A stretch of DNA of 64,000 nt. It comes from Poecilobothrus nobilitatus. Taxonomy: Eukaryota; Arthropoda; Insecta; Diptera; Dolichopodidae. The position numbers and the translations under genes were made by a program. The stretch's first letter is position 1, and each line of letters opens with the position of its first letter. The DNA lies in NCBI GenBank assembly GCA_947095535.1, contig OX352774.1:217732965-217796964 (forward strand). The letters run 5' to 3'. Below the pieces are notes generated by a model. That model searched no databases. It saw nothing but the letters and a program-made list of their open reading frames with translations, and was not told the DNA's origin. Positions 11,046 through 22,710 of this stretch are shown in pieces.

Positions 11046-13658
11046 ATATCAATCCCACTATCAATGAAAACTTCAAACGACAGGAAAATGTTTTATAAGT
11101 CAAGGCTGCTTTAAAAAGAGATATAACAATTATGTTATTTTTTTACAATTTAGTATTTAAACTTATTGTTATATAAAACCATAGTTTTGCAAAATTTTGT
11201 TTCGTCCCTATCTCCAAAATTCTTTTAATTAAAACCTAGAAATTTTATTAGAGACAAAAAAGATTTTGAGAATTAGTATAGGATACCTCAGAAATTTTTT
11301 TTATGTTTCTGCCTGTTTAATTAGAGATCAAAAATCACAAACTCTCTATTTTCAGATAAGTTTTACGAACCTCTATATTGTTTTATTAATGTACCTCTCT
11401 ATTAAGTCTAAATGCGTTATAAAAATAAATCATTTGACTTAGCTCTATATGTGATCTCTTAATTTTAATAAATTGAATGGATAGATAGATAATTTGTTGT
11501 TTAATCTGAATATATATATAAATGCTTTATTTTGTTTTCTCTGAAACTGAATACCCTTCCATACTTTTAAATTTTTTGAATAATCTACAATTTCTTTTAC
11601 TTTTTACAATTTAAATTTTAGTTCTTGTTTTAATGAAATTAGCAATGCAATGTTCTCGACTGTAGAGCAAAAATCACTCGCATAATAACAAATAATAGAA
11701 AATATTTTTTTTCATTTAAGACCTGTCAAATTTAGCCATTTTTGGATTGGGAAATTGGTGATATTAACTTTGTTACAACGAATTCACCACTTGATCTTAA
11801 AAAAAAAAACTTTATATGTCATTTAATACTAATATTTGTTAAAAAAATTCCTTTTTTGAAAAAAAAACACGACCATATTTATCTAAAAAAAATATTTATT
11901 TTATTAAGATATTTAAGAAATCTTAATCTTATTTATCTATAAAATAAAAAAAATATCTTTAAAATATACCCTTTCAAAAGTAACAAAGTCTTTTTTTTCG
12001 ACAAACATAATTTAAGCAGGTTAATTAAATTAATTTAATATTTTTATTTAATTTCATTAATTCTTGTAATCGAATATTTGTAATTATTTTATATTTTTTT
12101 TTATAAATTTTTTTTTTTATAGCTTTATGTCCAATATGTATTCAAATATTAAATTATAAGATCCAAAAAAAAACTTATAGTTTTTTGGATAAAAAAAAAC
12201 TCAGGTTAGCAGAAAAATTATAGTGAGAGCGCACGCTTTCCTGAAATGCACTTAAAAATCAATTTTGCAAAAATCAAAACAAAAAAAAAAAACTAATCAT
12301 TCATATATCAAATTATTAATTATTATTTATTAAAATGATTAATTTCATTGTCATTACAATGCTATAAAAAAAAAAAATCTGCGATATAACAAAATTTCAT
12401 CAAAATTTAAATTTATAATAAATATCATTAAATATATCATAAATAAATCTAAAATTAACAAAATTACCAATGTTTTCGTTTTTTAACTAAAAAATATTTT
12501 TTGAATGGGTCCTTTACACGTTACACACGATAATAAGTTCCGGTTAATGTTATTAGTCTGAAAAACGAAAAAAAAAAAACGAAATTTATTCGAAATTCAT
12601 TCAAGCTTTGACTTTCAAATATAAATAATCAAGAATAGAAAATACGATTCAAATTTCATACGAAAATTTCATATTTTAAGGCTCCTTCACACTATGCATG
12701 TATGTATATTTGTCATATGACTTTGAATATGTATTATATAAAATCCATAATACAAAAGAAATCATACAACGTAAACGTAAAAAAAAAAATTATTTGACAT
12801 CCTTATGTTCTATTTAACATTTCTATACGTTATATTATTATATCATTTCTATTATGTTATATTTAATATTTCATTTATTTCATTTTCATTTTTATTTTTC
12901 TAGAATATTTCATTTTCATTTTTCTACAGTCAAATGACAAATTTCATTTTATCGATCGTTTCGAAAACCATTTGTATTGTCAAATGACAAAAACAAAACG
13001 AAAAGAAATAATTATTTAATTTTATTATTTAATTTACATATATTATAAAATATTCAAAATTTGTTTTTTTAGCCAAATTATTTAAAATAATTTCACGTTA
13101 TACCTTACAGAGAAAAAAATTCACTTTGACAAAACAATAATAAAATACAATAATGACAATACAAAACAATGAACAAAAAATTAATTTCTATCGATATTCA
13201 AACAACTTTCAACTAATCATCGATTTAACAAAACAATACAATACATTCCGAAAAAGTCATAATGACAAATACACATAATCTGAAGTGACTTTTATTGATT
13301 TTTATTATTTGTTTTTCAATTTACCGCCACTTTTTTTTGTCGATTATTTCGGTTTGATGTTAAGATTAAAAAGTTTGAATGAATGAGTTTTTAAATTTGT
13401 CCTTTTTTTAAAGAGTTTTTTATAAACAGTACATTTATAATTGTATATAGTTGATTTTCAATAGTAGATATAAATTTCTTATACCTAGGTATATACTAAG
13501 TGAGAATTTCGAAAAGACAATCCACAAATATTTTTAGTTATTATTCATAAATCGTTAAAAGGACCCAAATTTTAATAACTTGTTTTTTTTTTGTATCAAT
13601 TAAAAAAAAAAAAATTATTTAAAATTTTAAAAATTTATTTTTTTTTGTATTTTAACAG
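11046..13658. other. AT-rich stretch upstream of the 13.66 kb exon, presumed intron
   Basis: By position this should be intron of the plus-strand gene whose last exon starts at 13659. The last ~100 bases become T-rich toward the acceptor. A GTCAAATGACAAA-type phrase recurs near 12932 and 12979. I found no upstream exon. Confidence 0.5.
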
Positions 13659-13879
13659 GTGATATACCAATTCCAAATCATATGTATATAAATAATGGTT
13701 CAACAACTAGTTCATCAACAACAACAACATCAAATAATCATCCATTACAACAAAATCAGTCACAAGCAAATGAGAATAACAGTAAAAATAGTGGTCACAA
13801 TCAGACTACACATAAAAAGAAAGGATTCTTTAAAAGTTTTTGGAAAAAATCTAAACATTATTCACTTGATCAACAATAA
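13659..13879 (+). CDS. Terminal coding exon of an unidentified protein (C-terminal 72 residues)
   Basis: A polypyrimidine-rich acceptor (TTTTGTATTTTAACAG) ends at 13658. The exon opens with the last two bases of a split codon and reads DIPIPNHMYINNGS and onward to a TAA at 13877-13879. Residues about 13-50 are a Ser/Thr-, Gln- and Asn-rich disordered linker. The last ~22 residues are HKKKGFFKSFWKKSKHYSLD plus QQ, a basic and aromatic tail that could bind membrane lipid or a partner. The contrast between linker and tail, the clean acceptor and the immediate AATAAA overlapping the stop (CAATAAAT) suggest a real final exon rather than a chance frame. I do not recognise the protein. The preceding exons must lie upstream, possibly outside the window, because no coding exon was found in 1-13.6 kb. 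Confidence 0.6.
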
Positions 13880-16800
13880 ATTGTTATTTATTTATTTCTT
13901 TTTTTTTTTTTTTTCGTATTGTAACCAAAAATTATTAAAAAAAAAAAAATTTTCGTTTTTTTTTATTTTTCTTTTACCTTGACAAGTAAAATTTATTAAA
14001 AAATAATACATACACTAAAATTTACAAAATTTGCAATTAAAAAAAAAACAAAAAAAAAAACAAAAAAAACAATGTTAAAATATTGTAGATGTGCATTATA
14101 AGATTTATTATACATAAAGAGAAGTTGTATGTAAGTCAATAAAAATTCACCTACCAAATAAGGTAAAAATACTCTCAAAAAAAAAAAAAAATAAAAAAAA
14201 AATAAAAACTATAAAAAAATTTTATTTCTATATAGGCATACAAGACAAAAATATATTTGTATATGCGTATGTAATTATAGTAATAATAATTCAAAAGTTC
14301 AGAAAAAAAAAAAAACAACACGTTTAGAAATTTTAATTTTTTTCATTTTTGTTTTGTTTTGTTTTTTATTTTTAAATTTTATTTAATATTTTATAAAATA
14401 TATTATATTGTAAACGAAAATGAATCGAAAACTGAATTGAATGAAAAGGCCATGTCTGATTTTCCATAAATGTCAGTAAATTTATAGATTTAAAGATTTT
14501 AAAGGTTAACAATTTTATTTTCTTATATAATTATAATTTTTAGATTATATACATATATATATATATATATATATACACATGTTTTTATTTTAGTAGCATG
14601 ATTTTTTATTTTTTCAATATGTGACTTTTAATTATGTGTCCTTATAAAAAAGTTTAAACAATTGCAACAATTAAAAATTAAATTTTGTATTATTTAAAAA
14701 AAAAAAAACAAAAAACCTATAGATTTTTTTATTTATTTATTTTTTATTAGTTATTGTCGCAAGTGCATAAATTATAAATAATTTTTAAACATCTATGGTA
14801 AGTTCGGTTCACAAAAAAACTGGGTTAGCGTTCATTAGTCTTTATCAAAGTTATAAACTTTATATTATTTTTTTGACAATCTGATGACAGATACAAATTT
14901 TAATTATAAAATATTCAATAAAATTAATTGGGAAAAAAAGAACTGTTTAAAGGGATAATTAAAATAGCATTTATGCATTGAAAGCATTAATGAATTTTTC
15001 ACAATGTAAAACATATTTTTCTAAAATAACTTCAAATTAATAAATTTTCACACAAAACGAAACTATTACCTAATACCTATATATATAGCAGAGTTGCACT
15101 ATACACATCTTAATAAAATGCAGCACAAAAATTAAACTTGAAGTTTTAAAAAAAAATTCTAATAAAAATTTATTTGTTTATTATTTAAAAAAGGATATTT
15201 CGATTGTGTGAAATATTTTATTAATATCGGTATATACTTTAAAAATCTTTAAGTGATGCTAAAAAAAAAGGAAAAGGTACACACTGTAACACGTAACAGT
15301 AATTTATTTTTTTTTTTCTTAGTTTTTTTTACGTTTTTTTTTTTTTTGATGCAATCATTTTAATTCATATACTATATAAGCGGAAATAACAATTGGTCAA
15401 ATACAAAACTTAAGATAAACCTAAAACTATGTCGGGATTGCTGAAATGTTTTAACTTAAGGTAATTTCAGAATGATGTCGAAATTTCGCGATCGATTGCC
15501 AGCATTTGTTTTTTTTTTGCCAACTATGTTTTAAAATGCCTGTGGTCAGAACAGGGGCGAATTTTTCACGATATTAGCAGAAAAATAAAATGTAAATTCT
15601 AATTTTTTCGTCGCGAATTTTTTTTTTTTTTTTGACAGTAATGACATGACATGAGTTTGAAAGATAAATTAATTAACTAAAAATATTCAAAACACTAATT
15701 GAAAGAAACGCTTATTGCAATAATTCAAATAATTTTTAAAATTTTCTCCATTTTTTTTAATTTTGATACCACCTCAATACATAATGGCTATTCCATTGAA
15801 GGAAGTCATTGAGCTATATTAGACGCTGTTGCATTTGCATATTTTTTCACCCTCTTTCTCTAGAATTTATTTGTGGTGGGGATATTTCTGCTGCAGTAAT
15901 ATAAGTGTTGCCGTTAAAAGAGAAATTTTCGACAAAAAATTATCTGCCGGAGCTGTTGCATTTTCACAAAAACATGGACACAAGTAATAAAAACAAAACA
16001 AATTATAAAACAAACAAATTTTTATTTTATTACGATATAAATATATAAAATGCGCAATATTTCTCGAGCATAATCTCAATTTATAATGAAATTTACACTA
16101 ATGCATCATAGACAAATTGAGAAAAGTTACAACTGTTTATTTCAACACAGTCTACTAGTCAGAATCTGTTGTGTTAACATCGTGTAGTAATCTGTTGACA
16201 TCGTGCAATAACCGCCATTAACGGTCGCGAAATTTTAATATGATTCTATTTTCAACTTAATGTGTGTCAAAGAGTGTAAGTGGTTTGATAGGGTTACATT
16301 AAAACTAAACTGAAACTAGGAAAAAAAATGTGTTTCCAATTTTAGAATCTTTCAATTTGATTTAAGAATTTCAAACTTTTTTTTTTATATTATATATTTT
16401 TGTTTTTTTTTTTTTCAAATTTTTAACGTTTTACTAGTCTAAAACAATTATGCAAAATACAATTTACTTAAAAATAATACCACTAAAAAAACAATTAAAA
16501 AAAAAAAAATTTTTATTTATATAACTAAAAATATATTATAAAACTTTTTGTTTTAGATTAAAATTAAACAAAAAAAAAAAAAATATTATACACACATTGA
16601 AACGAATTGTATTCTTTAAATAATGACTGAGTAAAAACTATATTAAAAACAAAATTAAAAAAAAAAAAATAAAGAAAACAAAAAACATTAAAAAAAATTT
16701 TTAAAAAACAATTTAAATTTATACAAACTATTTCTTAAAAAAAAAAAAAAAAACAAAACACTTAAAATAAATAAAAAATTAACAAATCTTTTACTAGTTT

Positions 16801-18683
16801 TATTTTTTAAAAATAAAACAACAAAATAAATTATATCTTAAGGCTTCTTTTTTTAGGAAAAAAAAAAAACAAAAAACAAAAAAAAAAACTTTAAAAATCG
16901 TGTCGATGTTTTTTAACTAAATTATAAATTTGTAAAATGTAAATTACAAAAAAAAAAACAAAAACATTAAATATATCAATTTAATAAAAAAAAAAAAAAA
17001 AATTTATATAGTGATAAAAATTAAAATATTCATAATAATTTCAAACTATCGAAAAAATTTTTGTGGGGAAAAATTGAAAGCACAAAACTTTTTACAACCT
17101 ATACACATATACATACTAAAAACAATATTTAATAAAAGGTAAGATAAGTTTCTGTTGTTGAAATACATACTAAATTTGATAATTTTTTTTTTTATTTTTA
17201 TATCCTTTCCAATTTTTCCTTTATGTCCTTTTAATTTTTTTTTTTTTTTCGAATTTTTATTAAATTTTTTTCATTGTTTCTAAAAAAAAAAAATCCTGTT
17301 ACGATCAATCTGTAAACTGTAAAAATAAATAAAAAAAGCGTGTCATAATGAAAGAAAATTGCAACATATAAAAAATAAAACTCAATAATTTTTTTTTTTC
17401 TTAAATTTACCTATAACGGTAATTAAATTTAAAATTATTATTTTTTTTTTTTTTTTTTTAAAGTTAAATCTACAAAATAAATCTTTAATAAAGTATTATT
17501 TTTTTTCACTCATTATATTTTTATTTGTTTAATTAAAGATTACTTTTTTATACATAATATATATGATGAATAAATCATTTACCAAATTATACAGTTAAAT
17601 TATTTGTCATATAATTTAAAAAAAAAAAAATAATTATATATTTAATAAAAAAATAAATATCAAAATCATAATAAATTTTTTTAATATCTATATATTCCAA
17701 TTATATTAATAAATGTTTATTGGAAGATTTAGAAAATAATTTATAGCTACTAAAAGTTTAGTAGTTTAATATATAAAAGTCATCTAAAAATACAAAGTGC
17801 AAAATGCAAAAAGCAAAATGCAAAAAGCATCCAAAAAAAAAAAAAAGAAAAATTAAAAATGAAAAAAAAAAAACAAATAAATTGTAGAGCTTCTAAATAT
17901 CTTTTCCCAATGTATAGCTCAATGTAATTTTGTAAATGTTTGTTAAAATTAGTTTGAATCCATTGAAAAAAAAAAAAAAAAAAAGTATTGTTACAAATAT
18001 TATTTTGTACAATAATATTTTAGAAATGAATGTTTATTGTGTTGCTTAAAAAAGAGTTGACTATAGAAGCCGCCATAGTAATTTTATATACCTAGTAAAA
18101 AGAAAAATAAAAGCAAAAAAAAAAAACAAAACAATGCATAATTAGTTAATCCTATTTTAAATATATTAAATACAAATTAAAAATTAAATTAAACAGAAAA
18201 ATATTTATTTAATTATATATATATATATAGTAAATAAATTGTAAATATAAAAGAAATAAAACATAATTATATATATAATAATCCTTTTTTATAGTGACAT
18301 AATCAGCGTATATGGAACATCCAAATCTCATATTAAAAAAAAAAATGATTTTTGTATTACAGTTATTAATTCTGATGTTATTAATATTAACAAATCACAT
18401 TGATTCCCGTATAAAACTTCATTCCTTCCTTTAAACTTCAGAATTCACTTCCCGTGGTAAGAAAAATAATGTTTCAATAAAATATATGTATGTACTATGT
18501 ATATACATTATTAGATGAAAATTAATATAAATTCCATATTATATCAGTTTCTACTATAGATTTTTGTTTTTTTTTTTTTAATTAAAATTAGATAGGTACC
18601 TACATCTTTATTATAGCTGACTAATTTTACTGCTTTTAATAAAATTTTAAACCAGATTTTTTATTCAAATTAAAATTTCAAGT
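13880..18683. other. Presumed 3' UTR and downstream region of the plus-strand gene
   Basis: After the stop there are several AATAAA-type signals (overlapping the stop at 13875, and near 16671, 17330 and 18257), so the transcript end cannot be fixed. A slightly more complex patch at 15430-16230 contains near-duplicate GTTAACATCGTGTAGTAATC and GTTGACATCGTGCAATAACC (~16172, ~16196). A short tandem GCAAAATGCAAAAA repeat lies at ~17799-17828. No further exon was recognised. Confidence 0.5.
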
Positions 18684-18891
18684 AGCGCCTCGGTGGCCTA
18701 GTGGGTAAGAGTGTATAAAATACGCTGTAAACACCGAGGGAATGTGGGTTCGAATCGTACGTGGTTACGTCGTAAAAGTTATTCCCCCCTTACGACATTT
18801 ACAGCCACGCCTGAACAGGAAAGGCTGTGTAATTTCCTGTCCACATTTATATGGCAGAGAAATGCATTAAAAAACAAAAAAAAAAAAAAAG
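18684..18891 (+). mobile_element. tRNA-derived SINE, copy A, with target-site duplication
   Basis: The tRNA-like head has a pol III A-box (TGGCCTAGTGG, ~18693) and B-box (GGTTCGAATCG, ~18748). Between them is an anticodon-like stem-loop, GCGTATAAAATACGC in copy B and GTGTATAAAATACGC here. A tRNA-unrelated body follows (TTACGACATTTACAGCCACG), then an A-rich tail ending at 18890. The same 8 bases, TTTCAAGT, flank both sides (18676-18683 and 18892-18899), which is direct evidence of retroposition. The chance reading frame at 18711-18983 lies over it and is not a gene. Confidence 0.85.
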
Positions 18892-18899
18892 TTTCAAGT

Positions 18900-21731
18900 T
18901 TACAGATATTTATAAAAATAATGAAGAAAAATTCTACTTCGAGTTTACCCGATTTTTTAGTATATAAGTCGAAGATAAAATAAAAATATTAATATTTTTT
19001 TTCGTTTAAAGTTTAAATCATTTTAAACTAAGATATTTTAGACCAAAAAGTTTCGATTAAATACTTTTATTAAAATCTTTAATATAATTTAACATTAAAA
19101 AAAAAAAAAATTGTTTACACTTAATACAGAACAGAATTTTAAAATCATATATTTTATTAAAATTATTATGTTACAGAAGACACTGCATTATATAATAATT
19201 GAAATCTATACTATATATATTTTTATTAATTAAATCAAATAAATAGGATGTTCCCAAAGATTGGAAAGGATTAAAACAAGCTTTTAAATAAAATAAAAAA
19301 GTTTTATTATATAAACAAGTTATTGTCATCAAACTTTTAATAATAAAAAATATAAATCAGCTTTTAATAATATACATAATATATATATAAAAAATTAAAT
19401 TATTACATCCGCCGTTTTATATCCGTTCTAAAAAAAAATTCTATAATTTCTAGTATATATACCTATACATATATAAATTTTTAAGCCTTTTTGAAATAAT
19501 TTGAAAGAAAAAAAATTCTTTTTTATTAAATTCTAATTTTATAAGCCATATTTGAAAATAAACATATATATAATATAAAAAAAATAAAAAAACTAATAAT
19601 TATATACAATAGAAGATGCGTTATAATTATTGTAACATTATTATTATTTTTTTTTTTTTTCATTAATATAAAACAAATTTTATTTTTTAAACAGTACTAT
19701 TATAACAAATTTTAAAAACAAAATGCAGTGATTTACAAAAAAAATGTTCCCATTTTAAAAATTTTTTTTTTTTTTTTTAATTAAAATATTAATTAAATTT
19801 ATATATCTATTAATTTTTCAAAATTATTTAATTTGTAAAATTTTTTTATTGTAATAGATATTAAAAGAATTTTATTTATATATATATAAAAAAAAAATCT
19901 ATAAATTTAATAAATATTTTTATTCAAAATTCAAAATTTTTACTTGAAAAAAAAAAAATTAAATATTGAAACAACAGCAAAAAAAAAAAAAAATGAAATA
20001 CAAAATAAATAATATACTATTAATGGAAAAAATAAATTTTTATTCAAATTAATCAAATTATTATTATATAAATTATCAAAACATTTTATAAAAAAAAAAA
20101 AAAAAATTATTATTATTATTATACAAAAAAGAAAAAAACAAAACAAAATAATTATTTAATAAATTATTATATTATACTATAACTTATATTAAAATAAAAA
20201 CTATTTCAAATATTTATAACATAAAAGAACAGAAAAACATACATTAAAAAATAAAAATGAAGGAAACAGAAGATGGAAAAAAAAAAAACCAAACAAACAA
20301 ATATTATAAAAAGAAAAATAAATAAATAATTATAAATATAAATATACATAAATATAACGATAACTATAAATATTTAAAATAAATAAATTTACAATATAAG
20401 TTTAGTAGTTAAAGTCACGTAATAAATTGATGATTAATAAAAAAAAAATAAAAATAAAAACAAACAAAAAAATAAAAAAAATAGGTGAGGAAAATAAGTA
20501 AAAAACAAAAAAAAAAAAAATTATAAATTATAAATTATTAAATATAGTAAAACAAAAAAAAAAATAAAATAAAAAATAAAACAAAGACAAAAAATAAAAC
20601 ATAAATTTTGAAAATATATTGTTTGTATTAACCCCAAAAATTATTTGTATTTTTAATTTTCTCTATTCAACATATTATTTTATTAATTAAACAAAAAAAA
20701 AAAAGATTTAAATTTAGATTTAAGATGTCTCATTAAATTTGCGGAACGAAAAGCCCGAGAGAAATTTGCATTTTTTGAAATAATCCGGTTTGGAAATTTT
20801 CTATTATTGCTCTGGTGGTGTTTGCTGTGATTTTACCTTTTCTATATATATTATTGTTATTCACTGCTAGACATAAAAAAAATTCTATCATGGTTCGGTA
20901 CAACGTTTTTGAAACGGTTTGTCATCTTCAAAAAAATATATTATCATTTAAAAAAAAACTATAGGCCGATTACTCTATTGGCCACATACTTCCACACCAC
21001 ACAGTATACTTCTAATAGGGTGTATATTTCATAATGATGTAATGCTCTCGGATTTTCTGTACGCTGATTGTATCTGGATTCTTTACTCTAATATTTCTAG
21101 CAAACGTGACACTTTTGTTTATTTATATATTCATTTGATTGTAGATGTTGAAACATTAAAATGCGTTGTTACAATTAAATTAACAATTAAAAAGTTACTT
21201 TTAAGTTGGCTCATTATGTACTATGTGCAGGTACACTATAGCATAAGTATAAATTAATTTATGATTTCTGAATGGTATACCAATTGACAACATTATATTT
21301 ATTATAATCTCATGTAAATACTTTTATTTATTTTTCTTCAAATTTAACTAACATTATTCTATTTCAATTGACAAAAATAAGTAGCTAAATTCATTTTAAC
21401 TTGATATGCAGCTATAACTAGTTCATATTCTTTTTTTATGCAACAAAATCATATCCATAATAAAAAAAAAAATCTATATTATATAACACCAATCACTATT
21501 CCAAAAATATTTACATATACAACTATAACAAAAAAACAGCTTAAACAGATACAACAGCTTAAACCAATTACTATGTATATAAATTAGTTGTTCTACCAAA
21601 ATACTAAAAATATAATAAACAAGGCAGAATGTAAACCAACGGTTTTTAAAAGAGCACATTTCAAAAGACAATACCTGTTTAGAATTGTGACTTTCAAGAA
21701 AATTTTAAAATTTCATATAAAAAAAAAATGT
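18900..21731. other. AT-rich non-coding stretch
   Basis: The sequence is extremely A/T homopolymer-rich to 20.7 kb, then somewhat more complex at 20.7-21.3 kb. No convincing exon or element was found. Confidence 0.6.
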
Positions 21732-22610
21732 GAAAATAGAACATTTTTGCAATTTTGAGGGGCTAAGTTCGGAACCCTATATAACTAAGAAAAACCGTTA
21801 ATGCACGTAAAAATATATTATTGGAGCTTTAATTTTTATACCTTGTCGAAGAAAAATTTGTAGAGGTACCTAAGTTACAGGTGTCTAAAAATAGCATACT
21901 GTCAATTTTTTAGCTCTAATAGGTCTTAAACAGGGGGTGGTATAAAAAAAATTCCTAAGAAAACGTATACTAATTCTAAAAGTTCTTTCTTGTTTCAAAA
22001 TGTCAAGTTCTTATCTCAAAGCGTGCCGGAGTTATGAAAAAAGAAATATCATGCAAAAAATTTGGTTTTTACGTAACGGTAAATTTAAATAATAAATTAC
22101 ATAATATTGCATAATTTTGATATTGTTTTATAGAGGCAAGAATATTTCCGGTCTTCTAGTGTTCTTAGAATCTAAAACTACTACGCGGAGCCTAAGATAT
22201 ATTCATCTGAAAATAGGGCTTTTTTGCAAATTTTGAAGGGATGTAACTCCAGAATCCTACACAATTAAAAGAAACCATTAACACACGGAAAAATATATTA
22301 CTGGAGCTTTAGTTTTTTTATCTTGTCGAAGAAAAATGTGTACAGGTGCCTAAGTTACAGGTGTATAAAAATAGCAAATTTTCAATTTTTGAGCTCTAAT
22401 AGCTAATAAACAAGGGGTGATCTAAAAAAATCAGATCTCAGTTCTTTCTTGTCTCAAAATTTCAAGTTCATATCTCAAAGCATGCTGGAGTTATAAAGAT
22501 AGAAAAACCATGCATAATTTGTTTTTCACATAACGGTAAATTTAAACACTAAATTTAAAAAATATATATAATTTTAATATTGATTTGCAAAGGTAAAAAA
22601 AATTACTGTC
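21732..22610. repeat. Two-unit tandem repeat, period ~477 bases
   Basis: Unit 1 starts at GAAAATAGAACATTTTTGCA (21732), and unit 2 restarts at GAAAATAGGGCTTTTTTGCA (22209). Colinear blocks include ATATATTATTGGAGCTTTA/ATATATTACTGGAGCTTTA, CTTGTCGAAGAAAAAT, CCTAAGTTACAGGTGT, AGTTCTTTCTTGT and TAACGGTAAATTTAAA. The second unit is incomplete after ~22610 and runs into a CTGTCCG repeat. Many small differences show that the duplication is old. Confidence 0.75.
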
Positions 22611-22710
22611 GAATGGTTAAATTGTTTTTTCTCTATCTTTAACGGTGTAGAAGTTTTGTAACCAAACGGACAGACGGACGGACGGACAGAGTGAAACTAA
22701 TAGACACATT
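22611..22710 (-). repeat. CTGTCCG dispersed repeat, copy 2 (reverse orientation)
   Basis: On the minus strand this reads TTTCACTCTGTCCGTCCGTC, then GGTTACAAAACTTCTACACC, the same core as the copies at 10.9 and 59.1 kb. The plus-strand GGACAGACGGACGGACGGAC shows a small CGGA tandem expansion. Confidence 0.65.

Noticed and set aside
18711..18983. 90-codon plus-strand open frame
   Set aside because: It runs through SINE copy A and its A-tail.
20724..20812. Open stretch reading KFAERKAREKFAFFEIIRFG
   Set aside because: It lacks a polypyrimidine acceptor, start codon or neighbouring exon. It stays open for only about 40 codons.
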